Source: Pelodera strongyloides (lineage: Eukaryota > Nematoda > Chromadorea > Rhabditida > Rhabditidae). Taken from it: DNA of 64,000 nucleotides. This document shows, piece by piece, positions 1-13,600 of this stretch. Numbering within the stretch: the first letter of the stretch is position 1; each line of letters begins with the position of its first letter. The stretch is from positions 1-64,000 of the forward strand of contig JAANDG010000189.1 in assembly GCA_036852015.1 (NCBI GenBank). The letters are read 5' to 3'. Under the pieces are notes generated by a model. The model had not been told where the DNA came from. It saw only the letters and a program-made list of their open reading frames with translations, and did not search any database. Made by a program: the position numbers and the translations under genes.

Positions 1-1313
1 GCGAGAGCACCCTGCGTCTCTGACAAAGGTTTATTTGATTTTTTTACCTCATTTGTTTTGATGAATTTTTTTCATCCTAAACTTTCTTGTTTTTACCTTT
101 GCTCATTAAAAGTAATCCCTCTTATTTTCAGGATAAGGCAAAGGGATGCGGTAATAGTTATAGAATACATGAATAGTTTTCAGTTTTTGAGCTCGGGCGC
201 TAGAAAATTTGGTAGACGCCGTGAGGCCGAGAGTCTGGGTCCGCAACTTCCTTCGTCCTTTTTCAGATTGTTATCACGATATGCCTAATCTTCTTGTAAG
301 AAAACCTATTGCAGAAATGTAGGCACTGATATTTGTGGAACGGGAACTGGGCCTGTGAGCTCGATCATTGAGCAGCAATAATTGTAGCACAACGGGCCTC
401 TCTTGGTTTTTGCGTGTCTGCTATGAGGCTCAGAGATTCCATGGCATAACCGTCTGAATTTTTTGAATAATTGCCTTAATCATTAGGAGACCTGCTTCAG
501 AACCAACCATGTTAGTGCTTACTTAAGCTTAGCACACTACTCCAATGTACCGTGAGACATATCTATACGAGAACTAACGAAAGGGTACGCGGCTGTGGGT
601 GGCCTTTACCTTTTGTGCAGTGACTCATTTTGACCCGTGCCTTTGATTTGTCCTAATGAAAGCAATACCTAACCTTTCATGCCAGAACTGGTATGTATCT
701 GAGGATACCTAAGCTTAATACAGTCCCAGCATCTTATCTCGGTCGTACCTGGGAAGAATTACCTGAGAACTATTCCCAATACTATACAACCGATCATAAT
801 AGTCCTCTTATCGGTGCTCACGCACTCTGACTGGTATCTGTGTTCTTTTAACCCACTCTCGCCTGTCTCCTCTGTGTCTCTGTCTCCGTTTGCCCTAGAC
901 TAAAGTACCCCCAATGACCGAGCAGGCAACATAAATTCGCCTTTGTTTAGGAACCCTTTTAGTTTATTATACACTGTTTATCATTTACCTCATCCCCCAT
1001 ACCTTTACCTTAGTCGTACTAAGGCCTCCGGACATTAGACCTTTATTTAGTCAGTACTCAGTACTACTGCTTCCTGACATCCCCTAGCGTGCCTTGTGTC
1101 TTTTCCCCCATCGATGATTTAGCTATGGTAGGGTAACGCAAGGCTAATTCAGATCACCTGGCTTTGAATAGCATGGTAAACTAGACAAATTACATAAGTT
1201 GCATACCAGTTTAAAGGTGTAATGTGTATGCCTCTAGCCCTGAATTGTCCGTAATGTGCGATTTGTCCTGTGTGTGTTCCTGGGCCCATGCCTTTGCAGA
1301 ATTTTCGGTTTGC
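1..1313. other. noncoding, no gene recognised
   Basis: No reading frame here has protein-like composition together with matching splice sites. It is AT-rich unique-looking sequence. The first bases could belong to a gene outside the window, but nothing visible shows it. Confidence 0.5.
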
Positions 1314-1484
1314 TTAAAGCGAAATGCTAGCCCCTTTGGAAAATTTGCATATGATAAGCAAATCCTATGTATCCTATGCTAATTTTGTACGATCGTCCAC
1401 GGTAATCGTACAAAATTAGCATAGGATACATAGGATTTGCTTATCGTATGCAAATTTTCCAAAGAGGCTAGCATTTGGCTTTAA
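1314..1484. mobile_element. TTAA-flanked foldback element, family A copy 1
   Basis: This 171-bp element is a near-perfect hairpin. Two arms of about 80 bp are exact reverse complements apart from a few mismatches, joined by a short centre (about 1391-1407). The ends read TTAA-AGCGAAATGCTAGCC and its complement, so the element is bounded by TTAA on both sides. TTAA target duplication is typical of piggyBac-type transposons; that assignment is inferred, since no transposase is present. Copies lie at 2574-2744 and 24928-25098 with identical length. Confidence 0.85.
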
Positions 1485-2573
1485 TAATTTTAACTACCCG
1501 GAATCTATGGATCAGTTGAACCAGTTGAACGCATAACGAATATTTTCATCTTTTTTTTAATTGTGGTGTTATTACTTATTATATTTGCTTCAGGGTAATA
1601 GTTGAACTTAGCACTACTGCAAGTTCAGCTCCATCAACGCTTGACGACGAAAACGGTTACTTCATCGTAACACCGTTGTTCTACAGATCCTGAACTGAAC
1701 CCTTCGGGAAGGCCGGATACACAATCAAGTAGGATTTGGTTTAATTCTATTCGGGGGTGTGGGGTGACTGGCTTATACGTTTTTGTTGTTGTCATACATC
1801 TGGATTTTTCTGCGAATTTAGCATTTTGTGAGATGTTTTCCTGATTATGAATTGTGATCGATGTGATCACATAGTCTCAGACAGTCGCATGTAATGGATC
1901 ACGGGGTTGACTCAGTCTCGAGCCACTATGTTTTGCTCCATTATTCCTTTACTTTTTATACTGTCCCTGGGCAACTACTTCCATAAGCCCTCGTGAAAAT
2001 CTGTTTAGTATTTCGAACAAAGAAGACCTGTCAATATCGAATTTATTGTGAATCATTTCAAGTGAGTCAGCAATATTGCGAGAACATTAGCATTAGCCAA
2101 GATATTAACAGGGTTAGAGGTGTCTGAATCAAATCCTATCGCCGCAAGCTAGTGTATTTTCGCTGCCACCGGAGAGTCAGTTTTTCACTTGGTAACGGTT
2201 CTATGTTTTTCGGTAAAACTTGAACTTTCGAGATGCATGTCCTTAGGGTTCGAATGCGGTAGGGCTTTGGAACTTGTTGCCCAATACTGTCTGTTGTATG
2301 TTAATTGCAGCGGGAATAAATCTGACACTGTTTATATTACATGCTTAATTTTGCAAAATCTGCCTTCCTAATTAAAGAAGCGCATCCGCGTGGAGCCAGC
2401 CTATTCCGGCTGAATCAGTTATGTTAGCTAGTACGAGCAGAGAACATTCACTATGGGGGGCTTTGAAGGGAGAGAGAGAGGGTGGGTTGCCCTCACCCCT
2501 GTTATAGGGCGGGGCTAGAACTATTAACTTGGTCTCACCAATCCAACAATTCCGTTTTAGACATATCTTATTG
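1485..2573. other. noncoding spacer between two foldback elements
   Basis: No supported gene. Short open frames on both strands (for example 1634-1870 on the minus strand and 2189-2371 on the plus strand) lack family motifs and splice context. Confidence 0.5.
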
Positions 2574-2744
2574 TTAAAGCGAAATGCTAGCCCCTTTGGA
2601 AAATTTGCATATGATAAGCAAATCCTATGTATCCTATTCTAATTTTGTACGATCGTCCACGGCAATCGTACAAAATTAGCATAGGATACATAGGATTTGC
2701 TTATCATATGCAAACTTTTCAGAGAGGCTAGCATTTCGCTTTAA
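2574..2744. mobile_element. TTAA-flanked foldback element, family A copy 2
   Basis: It has the same 171-bp length and nearly the same sequence as 1314-1484, in the same orientation as judged by the asymmetric centre. A handful of substitutions separate the two copies, mostly in the right arm. TTAA is present at both ends. The near identity suggests recent movement or recent duplication of the family. Confidence 0.85.
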
Positions 2745-5724
2745 AGGTTAGATTATTTGATATATCGCCTTACTCGCAATCAGCTCCTAACCCGGATTAC
2801 TGATTAGACATACACATATTAACACTTTCAACTTTTTGTTAATACATTTTATCTGAAAGAAGGGAAGAGAAACTGATGCGTGAACTCTGTACATGATGCG
2901 TGTTTCTGAAAATCTGAACTAAATAATAGAATACCTTTTTTGGCGTTGTTGTTTCGTATGACCTAGTAAGCTTTCTTGCGTGTATATTCGGCTTTTTTGT
3001 AGCTCCAATCTCACCAAATCAAATTGAATTGTCTTTGTAAATCTTTTCAAACCTGGGGGAGTACTATAATAATAAGGTTTTTTAGTTTAGCTCAATAGTT
3101 GTTTATACGCAATATAACTAGTAACTATAGCTGCAGATGTTCTTTTAAGGTCAGTAGTTTGCCGAATGGCCGACCCGTATATTTCAGTCGACTCACACTT
3201 GTTCTATCCGACTATGATTATGGGTTTAAAATTTGTATTTTTATGCCCCCTGGGCCAATCTGCCTGCGTTTGCAGTTCCATTCCAAAGTACATAATGCTT
3301 TTCTTTACTGATAATCAAGAAATCAAGTGTCGTGTGAGAACCAAAACTTTTTTCAGTGGGGTTAGTGTACTCTTTTTGGCCCTAACAATAAGTAAGTTAA
3401 ACGTTGAGTGTCATTTCTGGGATTGTCATTATCCTTTGTTTCAGATTGCAAAAGAAACATTAGAGTTCATCTATGTATGGGTTTGAAGGTCATCGACACC
3501 TTTGATGAACTTGAAGAATACATGTATTGTAAGGCTAAAAGTGATTTTCCAAATCCCAAATTGCGTTTTCTTATCTCTTTATTCCAAAATTCATGGAGCT
3601 GGCCATCGCTGGACCATATCCAGAATACCAATTGGTGAGATTGGTGCTTGGCTTAGAACTTAGAACAACCAGACTTTTCTGTTTGAAAAGTATGAGTATT
3701 ACGGTTTTTTGGATTTATTTCTTCTGCAAACGTAATTGGAAGAAGAAAGATCATCATAATGGATGAACGATTATCTGACAAATGCTAGCTGCTTCTATCG
3801 ATTTTGGCTTTTTGGCTAGCGTTCAGGTTTTGCACATGAAATACTACAGGCTTTCATGACACAATCGAGATCTCTGATATTATCTTACTGTAATTGGATT
3901 GTCAATTCTATATTGGATGTGAACTAGAAACAGGCGTTACATCATTAGGGTTTGGAGCATTCCTTGACTGTTTTAAACCCAGTTCTCTAGTCTTATGAAA
4001 CAGGAATTGAAACACTAAGTATCTCTTAATTTCGTTAAATGATTCTTTATTTATTCACTATTAACATTATTGCAAATAATTGCAAGTAACTTTTTCAAGG
4101 TTTCGAGAAGCACGCTCTCATTTTCATGTCCAATGCGAGTTGTAGTGCATACGTGTACATATAGGGCCTGGATGTGCTTTGATTGGAATTCACTGTATTT
4201 GTACTCTCCAGGTCGTATCCGCTGGTTGTTTTTCTCTTCATTCCTCACATATCTTTTGTGATTTTCATCAATTTGTAGAATGCAACGCTTTAAAAATTCT
4301 GAAAGTTTGCAGAGAATTTGGTAAAACAAATTTCTCTAGTGGAAGTTTGTAGTTTGTTTGTACATATGTTACGTCCAAACATTAGCGAGATTCTACGAAC
4401 AGAACAAAATCTGCGCACTTTTTGTGTACTTGGGACTTGGGGGGATAATGATTTTGCTATTCTTTATTCCACATCGTGCTTTTTCTATTGCGCAAATGTG
4501 AACCTTCTCTCCCACTTGCCTATGCTTAGTCAGCAATAATGTTATCTGTTTCGAAGTCTAAAAGGTACGTATACTTTTTGAGTCTAAAAGGTATGTATAC
4601 TTTTTGTGCATCTTCTGTCATTTCCTTATAGACAACGAGAACGTTGAAGTTTTCATGTGAGATTTCGTCCATAAGATTCCATTTATCGGCCGTTTCGTGG
4701 CTTTTCACTTAGGCAGTATTCTCTTCCTTTTTTCTTCTTTCATTATCTGTTCGGCGTTCGGCTGTTGTTATTTGTGTTTGTTTATTGTGTGTCAGTGCGT
4801 GGCACGTGCTCTCTCCTATGTGTTCTGTACCTGTCCAATCAGCTGGGAGTTTAATGAATGTAGTTGTCGCTTAACCATTTGCAGTCTTGAATTCATTGTG
4901 TGTTATCTTACTAAATTGTGAGTCAAAGGTAATGCTAAACTTATAGAAAACAAGTACAATTGATCTTTTGCACGTGGGATGGGGAGTTATGGGTTATCAG
5001 TCGGTGGATGTTGCGGTTCGGTTATTTGAATTGCTAAGTTGCTGTGTTTTTCCCTTGTTTTTACTTTGGCAGGTGAAGGTGTGTTTTGCTGCCCGGCTGC
5101 CCCTATAATAGAAGTTAGTCTGTTGTTTTTGAATTTGGATCTTGGATCAGACCTCTGCTATGTTCCGCGACTGTCGCCTTTCTTTCATCTTCATGTTTTC
5201 ATGGCTGCCAAATCTCCACGATGGTCTGGTGTCTGGTGGTGGTGGTCTGAATTCCTTCCCAGTTTATGTGGTACGACTGGTACATTCTTTATTAATCGTA
5301 ACTACTCATCCTTATTCCTACTATCCACCCAGTTCACCTGTTCACCTAGCCTCAGCCCTCCTTGCTGACGGTTTCCCTGCATCTCCAGCGGTGTCCTCTG
5401 ATTCCAGTTATTCTCCCAATCATACACTACTCTTCGTATCACCCTTCCTTCTCATCCCGGTCATTCTTCTACTCTTCATCATATCATCATTCCTTCCTCT
5501 CCCAGTCATCCTCCTCCAGTTATCTCCCCTCCTTCGGATTGTGTCCCCATTGCTCTCATTTGTCTATACCGTCTCGCAGTCTGTCATCTCCTTGTCCCGT
5601 CCCACTCTCGTTCTCGTCTGTGTCTCCCCGCTCCCCTCACTATTCCCCGAGTGTCTAGCACCCGGTTGCGTGGTTCGTCTCTCGACTAGTCCTAGCCTCT
5701 CCCGTTACCACCTCGATCAATAAT
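2745..5724. other. noncoding; includes pyrimidine-rich tract and a small tandem duplication
   Basis: No gene is supported. At about 4555-4605 a unit of roughly 26 bp (core CTAAAAGGTAYGTATACTTT) occurs twice in tandem. From about 5330 to 5700 the plus strand is strongly C/T-rich. This keeps several frames open and yields long Ser/Leu/Pro-rich translations that look compositional rather than genic. Confidence 0.5.
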
Positions 5725-6070
5725 TGGTTGTGAATACCACTTTATTCAGACATACAATCATCACACATAGACTTAAGCATGTAGAATCCAGGGTCCCGTT
5801 TGCTCTTGAAGGCGGGGATCTTCATTTTTAGCTCCAATCCAAGGCGGTGTCTCTTAGCCGATGTGTCCCATAGAGTGAAGTAGACGGTAGAAGACGGCAC
5901 AGAAGATAATACAGAGCGAAAGGTCCGTCCTAAGGCTAGGCAAGGGGAGCGCCTTAACTTTATTCCCGACGCCGTGGCATGTTTGCAAGATGGTAGCACT
6001 GGGCGGGATTCGAACCCGGGTCGTATGGGTGAGAGACGAGAACTTTGCCAGTGAGCCACGACGGTTACCG
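5725..6070 (-). mobile_element. tRNA-derived SINE-like element
   Basis: Read on the minus strand, the 5' part contains a pol III A box (TGGCTCACTGGC, 6047-6058) and, 30 bp on, a perfect B box (GGTTCGAATCC, 6006-6016) with a T-arm-like stem. The acceptor and anticodon stems do not fold as a normal tRNA. The tRNA-like head is followed by about 270 bp of unrelated sequence ending near 5725 with an AATAAA-like stretch. That layout is typical of a tRNA-derived SINE. The outer limits are estimates because no clear target duplication was found. Confidence 0.55.
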
Positions 6071-6694
6071 AAAGCTTACCCTTATGTTCTCAGGTGTACC
6101 CTAAATGTACAAATCAGGGTTACGGTAGCTCTGATTAGACTGCCAGGGTTTAACCGTTTAACCCATACCCAGTTTTTGCCAGTTGATGCACTTACAACGA
6201 CATTCGTAAGAATTTCATTTTGCGCCCCTTCGACCCCAAGCCCAAGACCCTAAGTTTCTATCCCCATTCCCCTTGTCCGACGTGTTCGTTCCCGACTTAT
6301 TATTAGTAAATGTATGGTTTGGGTTCCTGCCTGTTTACTGCAGTTATCTCAAAGTAACTATTTACATTTTAGCAAGTACTATACTTATGCAGTTGATAAA
6401 TTCTTAATAGAAACCTAAAGCCTATGTGGAAATTATAAAGAAATCAGGCTTCTGCAATCAATATTATCCGAAATAGTGTTGCAAGCGTTGTGCAATGTAT
6501 ATGCGAGTTATGTATACTCATCGAATTGGAAACAAGTCTCGCAGTTTCCTCTCTACTTAAACACACGAAATACCTCCGAAAATGATGCGCGTGGAGGTCG
6601 TAAATTGCCGGGCGAATCGCTGAGTCGCGCGACTACATTTATTGCATACACTCGAGATTCTTATTGGTAGCGAATGACTAAATAATTGAAATGT
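6071..6694. other. noncoding, nothing recognised
   Basis: No splice-supported coding sequence, RNA gene or repeat was seen. Confidence 0.45.
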
Positions 6695-6881
6695 TTAAAG
6701 CGAAACACCAGCCGGTTTTTGAAACGCATCGAGTACATCAGCATTCTTATGCAGCATATACATATGTAAATGACCATAAATTAGATTAAAAAATCGAGCT
6801 AAATTCGAGTAAATTAGCATAATACGTAAGAATTCAGTTGTCCACGATGCGTTTCAAAAACTTACCGGTATTTCGCTTTAA
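6695..6881. mobile_element. TTAA-flanked foldback element, family B copy 1
   Basis: This 187-bp element is bounded by TTAA on both sides. Its ends begin AGCGAAA and continue into an inverted GCCGGTTTTTGAAACGCAT-like arm. The interior has diverged and the arms are less perfect than in family A. Related copies lie at 21176-21357 and 52010-52193, in the opposite orientation. Family B shares only the outermost AGCGAA with family A, which suggests mobilisation by the same enzyme. Confidence 0.75.
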
Positions 6882-8731
6882 AATTAAAATGATCTTGCCC
6901 CGACATGGAATATAGGATCTTAGTCGGTAATGTGGTGTTCTTTGCTTTGAGCACTTTATAAAATTTATCTTTTTGGTAGATTCTTACTTTGGGTAAGCGC
7001 ACTTTGGCTTTATTAGTATTACCCAACTCATTAGAGGGCCCACACATGCCCAGCCCATCATATAGGATAGAGAATACAGGCAACAGAACAAATCAGATTG
7101 GATTACACTTTTATTAATATTTTTTGAATGGATCTTTGAAATACAATACTAGGAATTGGGAATAAATAGTAAGTCCTCCTCTCGGCACCTAAAGAAAAAA
7201 GTCCTCTTTGACCTCTGAAGATTTTTTTAGTTTATGTAGGTCATGCTACTCTTTTCTGGTGATGTATAACTGTGCTTTAAAAGTTATCGTGTTCATTCGT
7301 ATGGCTCTTTGAGGTAACTTGTGAGACAGCGAATCATGGGGCAGTCGTATCTTTTTTATTGCAACTCTTGGAATTTAAATGGATGCATATTTATTAGTAG
7401 GGCGCTGATTGACAATTGTCTACTAGTGACCTTACCCTCTTACTTTAAACTTTACATTTACTGTATTTGCACTATTTCTTTCCTTATTTCTACCTTCTCT
7501 CTTTTTTTCTGCTTTATCGATAGGTTCCTAGCACACCTTGTGTGAGAAAGGGCATACTTTATTGTGATGTCGCTGGTTTTTTTCTATCTTTATATTTGAT
7601 ACATTTTTAAAGCGACATTGATCTGCTATTCAGCAAGTGCAGCATGAGTTTCATGGTAATTGTCTTTAATCACTATGCTAATTCATCCCTAGATTTTTTC
7701 TCTTAATTAGCATAGAAGAGTTTAACTAATTACAATTACTAAGATCGTGTTGTGATTCAGATTAGTATTTGATTGTGAGAATATAAATGTGAGTGCACAA
7801 CTGGTCTTGTGGCACTTATCATGTTCAAAGTTCAAGTGCTCAATCTTTTTATGTTGCTAAACAATCGATTTGTCCATGACTTCAATAAACTAGACAATAA
7901 TCAAGTCAATAATATTTTCTTACCCCGTTTCTTATTTCTCCCAAGGGTATACATATAGGGCCAGGGTAAGGGTAGTCCAGTGTGCTGGTGAACTTATATT
8001 AACTCTTTATTCCATGAAGTGTACATGTACATAATCATGTAGAAACAAAATGGAGAGATAAACACTCACAGGCTAGACACAATCAGGAGGTCTAGCTACG
8101 TATGTGGTGCTAATAAACTATTAATAGTAGGGAACTTAGTAGGGGAACTTATTTAGGTACAGTCGAGTCGTTCAAACGCTTCAGAATTTTGGTACTGGGG
8201 AGATACATAGTTCGATACTTCGAATTAATAGAATTAACTTTTCTTGCTTTGGTATGTTTTCAACAACTGGATCTGGTATTTCCAATATATATGACTGTTC
8301 GATATACCGGCCTGTTATGTTTCTTTTTTTGCAAAAGATTGCGTAATTTTTCCGCCCCACCCCACATTGGGTTTGTTCGTTAAACCTTTAGTCATGTTGT
8401 GAAAATTTGTGCGGGTTATTTTTGATGATCGTTGCTATTACTTGTGACGTGACGTTAGCTAACGTAACATTAAATGTTGTAAGATGTCACTAAGGATACA
8501 AAAGATTACTAATGATGCAACAAAACAATCTGTACCCATTGTTTGTAACGTTCCCGCATTGTGGTATCTGGCCGACTGTCGCTTGTTATTTGCATTGAAA
8601 ACGTTTGGAGATGGTCTCATCGAAAAGTAGTCGTTGTCATTGGTTTTTCGATACGATAATACAGCAGTTTTTCATATTGCATATTGTTCGTGAGTCGTGC
8701 TTGATCCTTTACTAACGTTGTGCTGTTGCAG
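6882..8731. other. noncoding, upstream of the zinc-finger gene
   Basis: No coding sequence is supported. At 7607 a TTAA-AGCGAC sequence begins a weak inverted repeat (GCTAATT at about 7677 against AATTAGC at about 7705) that may be a decayed relative of the foldback families. The promoter of the downstream gene should lie here, but no core element could be picked out. Confidence 0.4.
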
Positions 8732-8732
8732 A
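8722..8732 (+). promoter_or_regulatory. 3' splice acceptor one base before the start codon (probable spliced-leader site)
   Basis: The sequence GCTGTTGCAG ends at 8731 and is followed by A then ATG at 8733. A strong acceptor with almost no 5' leader after it is the usual arrangement for spliced-leader trans-splicing in nematodes. A cis-spliced 5' untranslated exon upstream is the alternative. Confidence 0.5.
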
Positions 8733-10599
8733 ATGCCCGTGGAGGCAGAAACGTCCCAATCGGATCCGCTGCGGCGCTCTAAACGCAACAAATTTCACTT
8801 GGACGTGGCCGGAATGCACGGAAGCCGACGGTCTGCATCACATAAAGATGAGGTGCGTTTTCCGAAGTTAATAGTTAATACCGTTTAGGACCTCGTATTG
8901 AATACTGGAAAAGGAGAACTTAGGTTGCTGTTTAGTGTATCGGTGCTTCGTGCTTGTTTCCGAATATAAGTCAAGACGTAGACAGTTGTTGCCAGACTGA
9001 CTGATGTGCGTAGAGTTTGCTCTGTTCATTGCTTTGTCTTTTTCATAATTGTCTTTCGGGTTGTGCACCCTCTCGAAAAGTATGATAATAAAGATATACA
9101 CAAAGTTACATGACCGTATTCCAGCGTGAGCAGTCGACTTCCTCACGGGAAAGTCCCCTTCCACCCGCTCTGAGTCCTCACCCACCAGCTGATGAAGAAG
9201 AGAATGGAGAAAATGGAGAGGCATCAGACTACGATAAGGATGAAGAGATACGCAGAGGCAGTAGAATGAGAAAGGTAGCAGACAGTGAGAGAGCAGTAAT
9301 GTATTTTCACGTAACACATTTTATCCTTATTGTTAGCTTAGGTGAGGTAAGAACCTTACATCTAATTTATGATCTGGATACCGTAAGACTTGTAGAAAGT
9401 TGGTTGAATATCAGGTTTCCCCTAATTTAGGTCCCGCAAAGGCTCGTCACCTGCTACACTCACGATAGTAGCAGTGATGATGATAAGGTGCCGCTTTTTA
9501 ATGATTTTGTTTGATAATTTTTTGACTTACTGTAGTATTTTGTAACTTCGAAGATTTCCCTTGGTCGTATGATGAAGAAGGTGAATATAAAACGTAACGC
9601 TTTAGACGTTTGTGATGACTGGCGACTTCTGCTGTTCCACTTGTCCGATGCGCTTCACAACGCCCTCTGGCCTCGCTAGACACACGAAGATGCATATCCG
9701 TAAGGGTTTCTTACCTATGTGGTGTCTGCGTTACCTATGATGTTGTTTGTTGTTACCTCGTGATTTACATTCTAGTGCTAAATTTGGGGTAGTAAACTTA
9801 AATAAAAACAATACCCTGGCGTAGCTTTGTAAAATAGGGTATTCATCTACAATGCTGGGGTAACCATCTACAACAATGGGGCGAAGACATCTTCAGTGTG
9901 CGGTGAAATATATTTCAATTTCTTGTTTTAGCTGGAAAGACTGGTCATTTTTCTTGTGAGTCGTGCAACTTCTCTTGTGAAAGTCTCCGAGCGAGTCAAA
10001 TTCACAGACGGGCACACAGGGTATGTTTTTTATTATTTATTGATTAATTATTCGGTAGAATTTATCGATTAATGATGCAAAACATCATTGCTCTCTTGTA
10101 TGGTTGCTGTTCATTGTTTATGTCCATTTTGTATTTGTACTAATTTATGTTTTGTTGTGTAGGCCAACCCGTCATGGACACCCGAGAGCGTACCTCGTCA
10201 AAATGACGATGAGAAGGTGAGCTTAACTTTGTAGAGTCTAATTTTCTTTCAGTAGTTTATCTGATCTCTCATGGCAAAACTTTATTCTGATTTGTATTAT
10301 CAGATTACTAATCAAAAATTCCAGTTTCAGTTGTTACTCGCATCGGCGTCTAGAGAGAGTTCTTCAGACGAGGATGAGGTTTGCATTTGAATGTTACACC
10401 TTAATTATTATCTTTGTATCTTAGTATTTCGTTCGTTTTGACATAGTCCAATCAGTAAGCTACAAAGCTACTTATCTTTTGGATTTATAACTATAGCTGG
10501 AAGACATTTAAGTAATTGAACTGTTTTATTTCAGGGGGACGATGTCGAAGGAGCTGATGTAAGTCTTCGTGCTTTGTTTCTAATTTGTACTACTCTCTT

Positions 10600-10670
<71 letters not shown>

Positions 10671-13600
10671 AGTTTCGTACCCCGGAACCCGGAACATTCT
10701 CACCGATGTACTGTAGAAAATTATGGTTTGGATGGTTTCAGGTGATTGCATTGCGAACTGGTACCTATCAATGTGACAAATGTCCGATGCGTTTCATTCG
10801 TGGAAGAGGACTGGCGAGTCACAAGAGACATCATAGAGCAGGTATCATTCGTATAATTCTTCGTCTACCTATTTTCTGTTTGTGACTGTAAACTGTAACA
10901 TTTTACCAGTGTTACATTCTTTTTGTATATGATTGTTTGTTGATGCAATGTGCAATGCTTCTTCTGTTCTGTCACTGATTTCCAAAAAGACAAAAATAAT
11001 AATTGTTGTCTCGATAGCCGCATTGAATTCCGGCCCTAATTATATGATTTGATGATTCAGATGAAGTGCGAACCCTTCAGTGTGCCAAGTGTGATTTCTC
11101 GTGTGAAAGTATAAAAGCGATGAAACTTCACTTGAAGGCTCATGAGGTAGGCTGACACTTATACATATAAGAACTTGTTTTATAAGAGAGGAGAGTTTTC
11201 ATATGGTACATTTGTTTGCATCTGCCATAATTGTGATCGCTTTTCAGCTGCAGCCGGATTTTGTACCGGGATCATCGATTGGTACACCTTCATCCGATGT
11301 GGTAGGGCTAAGCCTTTGTTGTTACTTACTTGCTGCCTATTTTGACTTGCTGTTCTCTATTTCTCCATTCGCTAATTGGATTGAAATACGCTTATGAGAG
11401 CCTAGAGAATCGAATTATATTTGCTTTATTTCAGTCACTTTCAACTACTCCGTCACTGCCGTCAACCAATGAAATGCCGACCCTTTTGAGAGTTGACAAT
11501 GACACACCGTTAGAAAATGTGAGTGGTGACAATTATTAAATTAACAAAACTAAAGCTATAATTAGACCCAATTTTGTTACTTAATCATCATGTATTGGTT
11601 TCGCGTGCAAAAACCTTTGTCACAATGAATTTTTTCAGGCTATGAACAATTTTCTGAAGAAACCCGAGCCAACGTCTGGTTCGATGGTGAAACGGTGACT
11701 TTTGTAATATTCATACATGGATTCTACATTAAGTTTTTATACTTAATTTATTGGTAATGAATGTATGATTATCAGGAATGGCTAACGTACTATATGAATT
11801 CTGAATATTGAATGTTTGTTTTAGGAGCCGTGCCCTGACAAACAGCAACAGTTTCCAGGGATCGGAACTATCGGTACTTTTCTTCTTCTTTTTTTATTAT
11901 TTAAGATCATACTATTTTCTTTTGCACGCGACCTTTGTATTGATGTGACAGGGACGCCTCTTTTCAGATTCCGGTTTCTGCTATGAACCCGTCATCAGAA
12001 ATGAGCAAAATGGAGCAGTCTGGAGTTGCGTGCCTGGAAACGCCGCTTCAAGCACGAAAGGTATAGTTTCACAATAAGGGGTGGTAATATTGTAGGGGGT
12101 TTACATGTGTTTTTAAATCCGCCTTTATCATTGGTTGTCTCATTATACTTACCGTTACGCCAGCTGAAGATCTCGCACCTGATGCCTGAATAACTTGTGG
12201 ACATATGGTTGCTCTACTGTGTAAATTAGAATTAATGTACTGACCACTGAACACAGACTCTTTTCAGCAGCTCCTGGGAATGTCTTCTATGGAAGGAGCC
12301 TCGATTTCTATCGGAGCCGCATTGAAATCTCGTCTGGCAGTGCAAAGTTTGTTTTATTGCAGTTTATTCTAGTTATGGTAGTAACCTTGAGGCGGATGGC
12401 GTTGTCTTTCGGTGTACTGGTCTTCTTAGCGACTGAAAGAAGCCCTTAGAATTAATATTCTTTGGTCCTTCAGAACCCGGCACTAGTAAGTCGATCCTTT
12501 CCGTGGCGATGCTCCCGACGAAATTCGACGTTTCTCAAGTCGAAGCCGAGTCCGTTATCATCAAACAACCCCCACGAGCTTTGCGAAAGAGTAAGAAACT
12601 TTCCTTTTTGTTTTTTTTCGTCCGCTGTGTACTTGTCTATGATTGATATTTCTTTGTAGAGTATGTTGGTAGTTGAAACATTGAAGCTGTTTTAGTTTGT
12701 TAGTTTACGTGTCCCTCTTCAGCGTTTCGTCACAAGTGTTCCGAGTGTCCGTTCACAACTCATCTTGTCTGTCGACTGGAGCCTCACCTGGCTGGCCATA
12801 GAAGGGAAGCTGGATACAAGTGTCCCCATTGCACTTATAAGTAAGTGATCTTTACGTTACCCTTAGATACAGATACTAGTTACCTTAAAGATCCATCTTC
12901 AGCAGCTTACCTTATACGTTTTCGTTTCCTTTAAACGTGATGTTCCAGTAAAGGTCGGCGTCTCACTTTTATATCCAGTAATGTTCCAGTAAAGGTCGGC
13001 GTCTCACTTTTATATCCAGTAATAGAGCAATATAGTTGTTTACGATTTAAGTACCGTGGATCCGACAACTTAAATTTATGAGGTGCCTTACAAATTTAAG
13101 TTGTTGGATCGAAAGAATACTTTTGGTGTTGTCCAATATCCTTATGTTTATTATTCTAGATCCGAATCGTCCGGTTTTCTGAAGAGACATATCTATCTGC
13201 ACGCGCCTCTCGACTTCATCTGGCCCCCAATATACGTGAAAGGTATGGTATCACTTTTTTTGCCGTTTGGAAGAAGTTGGGTGTGTCACGCGTTCGAGTC
13301 CAGAACAGACAACGGATAAGCTACTATATGTCCCCATACACACCCTTTTGTTGGTCAGTTGTCTATTCCATTTCCAGGCTCGAAACAAGTGGTCCCTCCC
13401 AAGTGCACCCCACTGATGGTTCGTCCCATTCGTCGTCATGTCCGAATGAAGTCTCTGGATAAAGATGAACACGTCGCCCTTCAGATGCCCAGAATGGCTT
13501 TTCTCGGAAAGAGGAAGGGGGTTCTCCAGAAGGAGGTTCGGTTCGAGTATTCACACATAATTCGTAATCGTGTTTCTGAGTGTGCGGTGTTTTCTCTCTG

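Noticed and set aside
3099..3638. Overlapping open frames of 70-106 codons
   Set aside because: Three overlapping frames, no splice signals in consistent phase and no recognisable domain.
5142..5723. 193-codon open frame, Leu/Ser/Pro-rich
   Set aside because: The plus strand is pyrimidine-rich here, and overlapping frames are open too. There are no family motifs, and the composition explains the frame.
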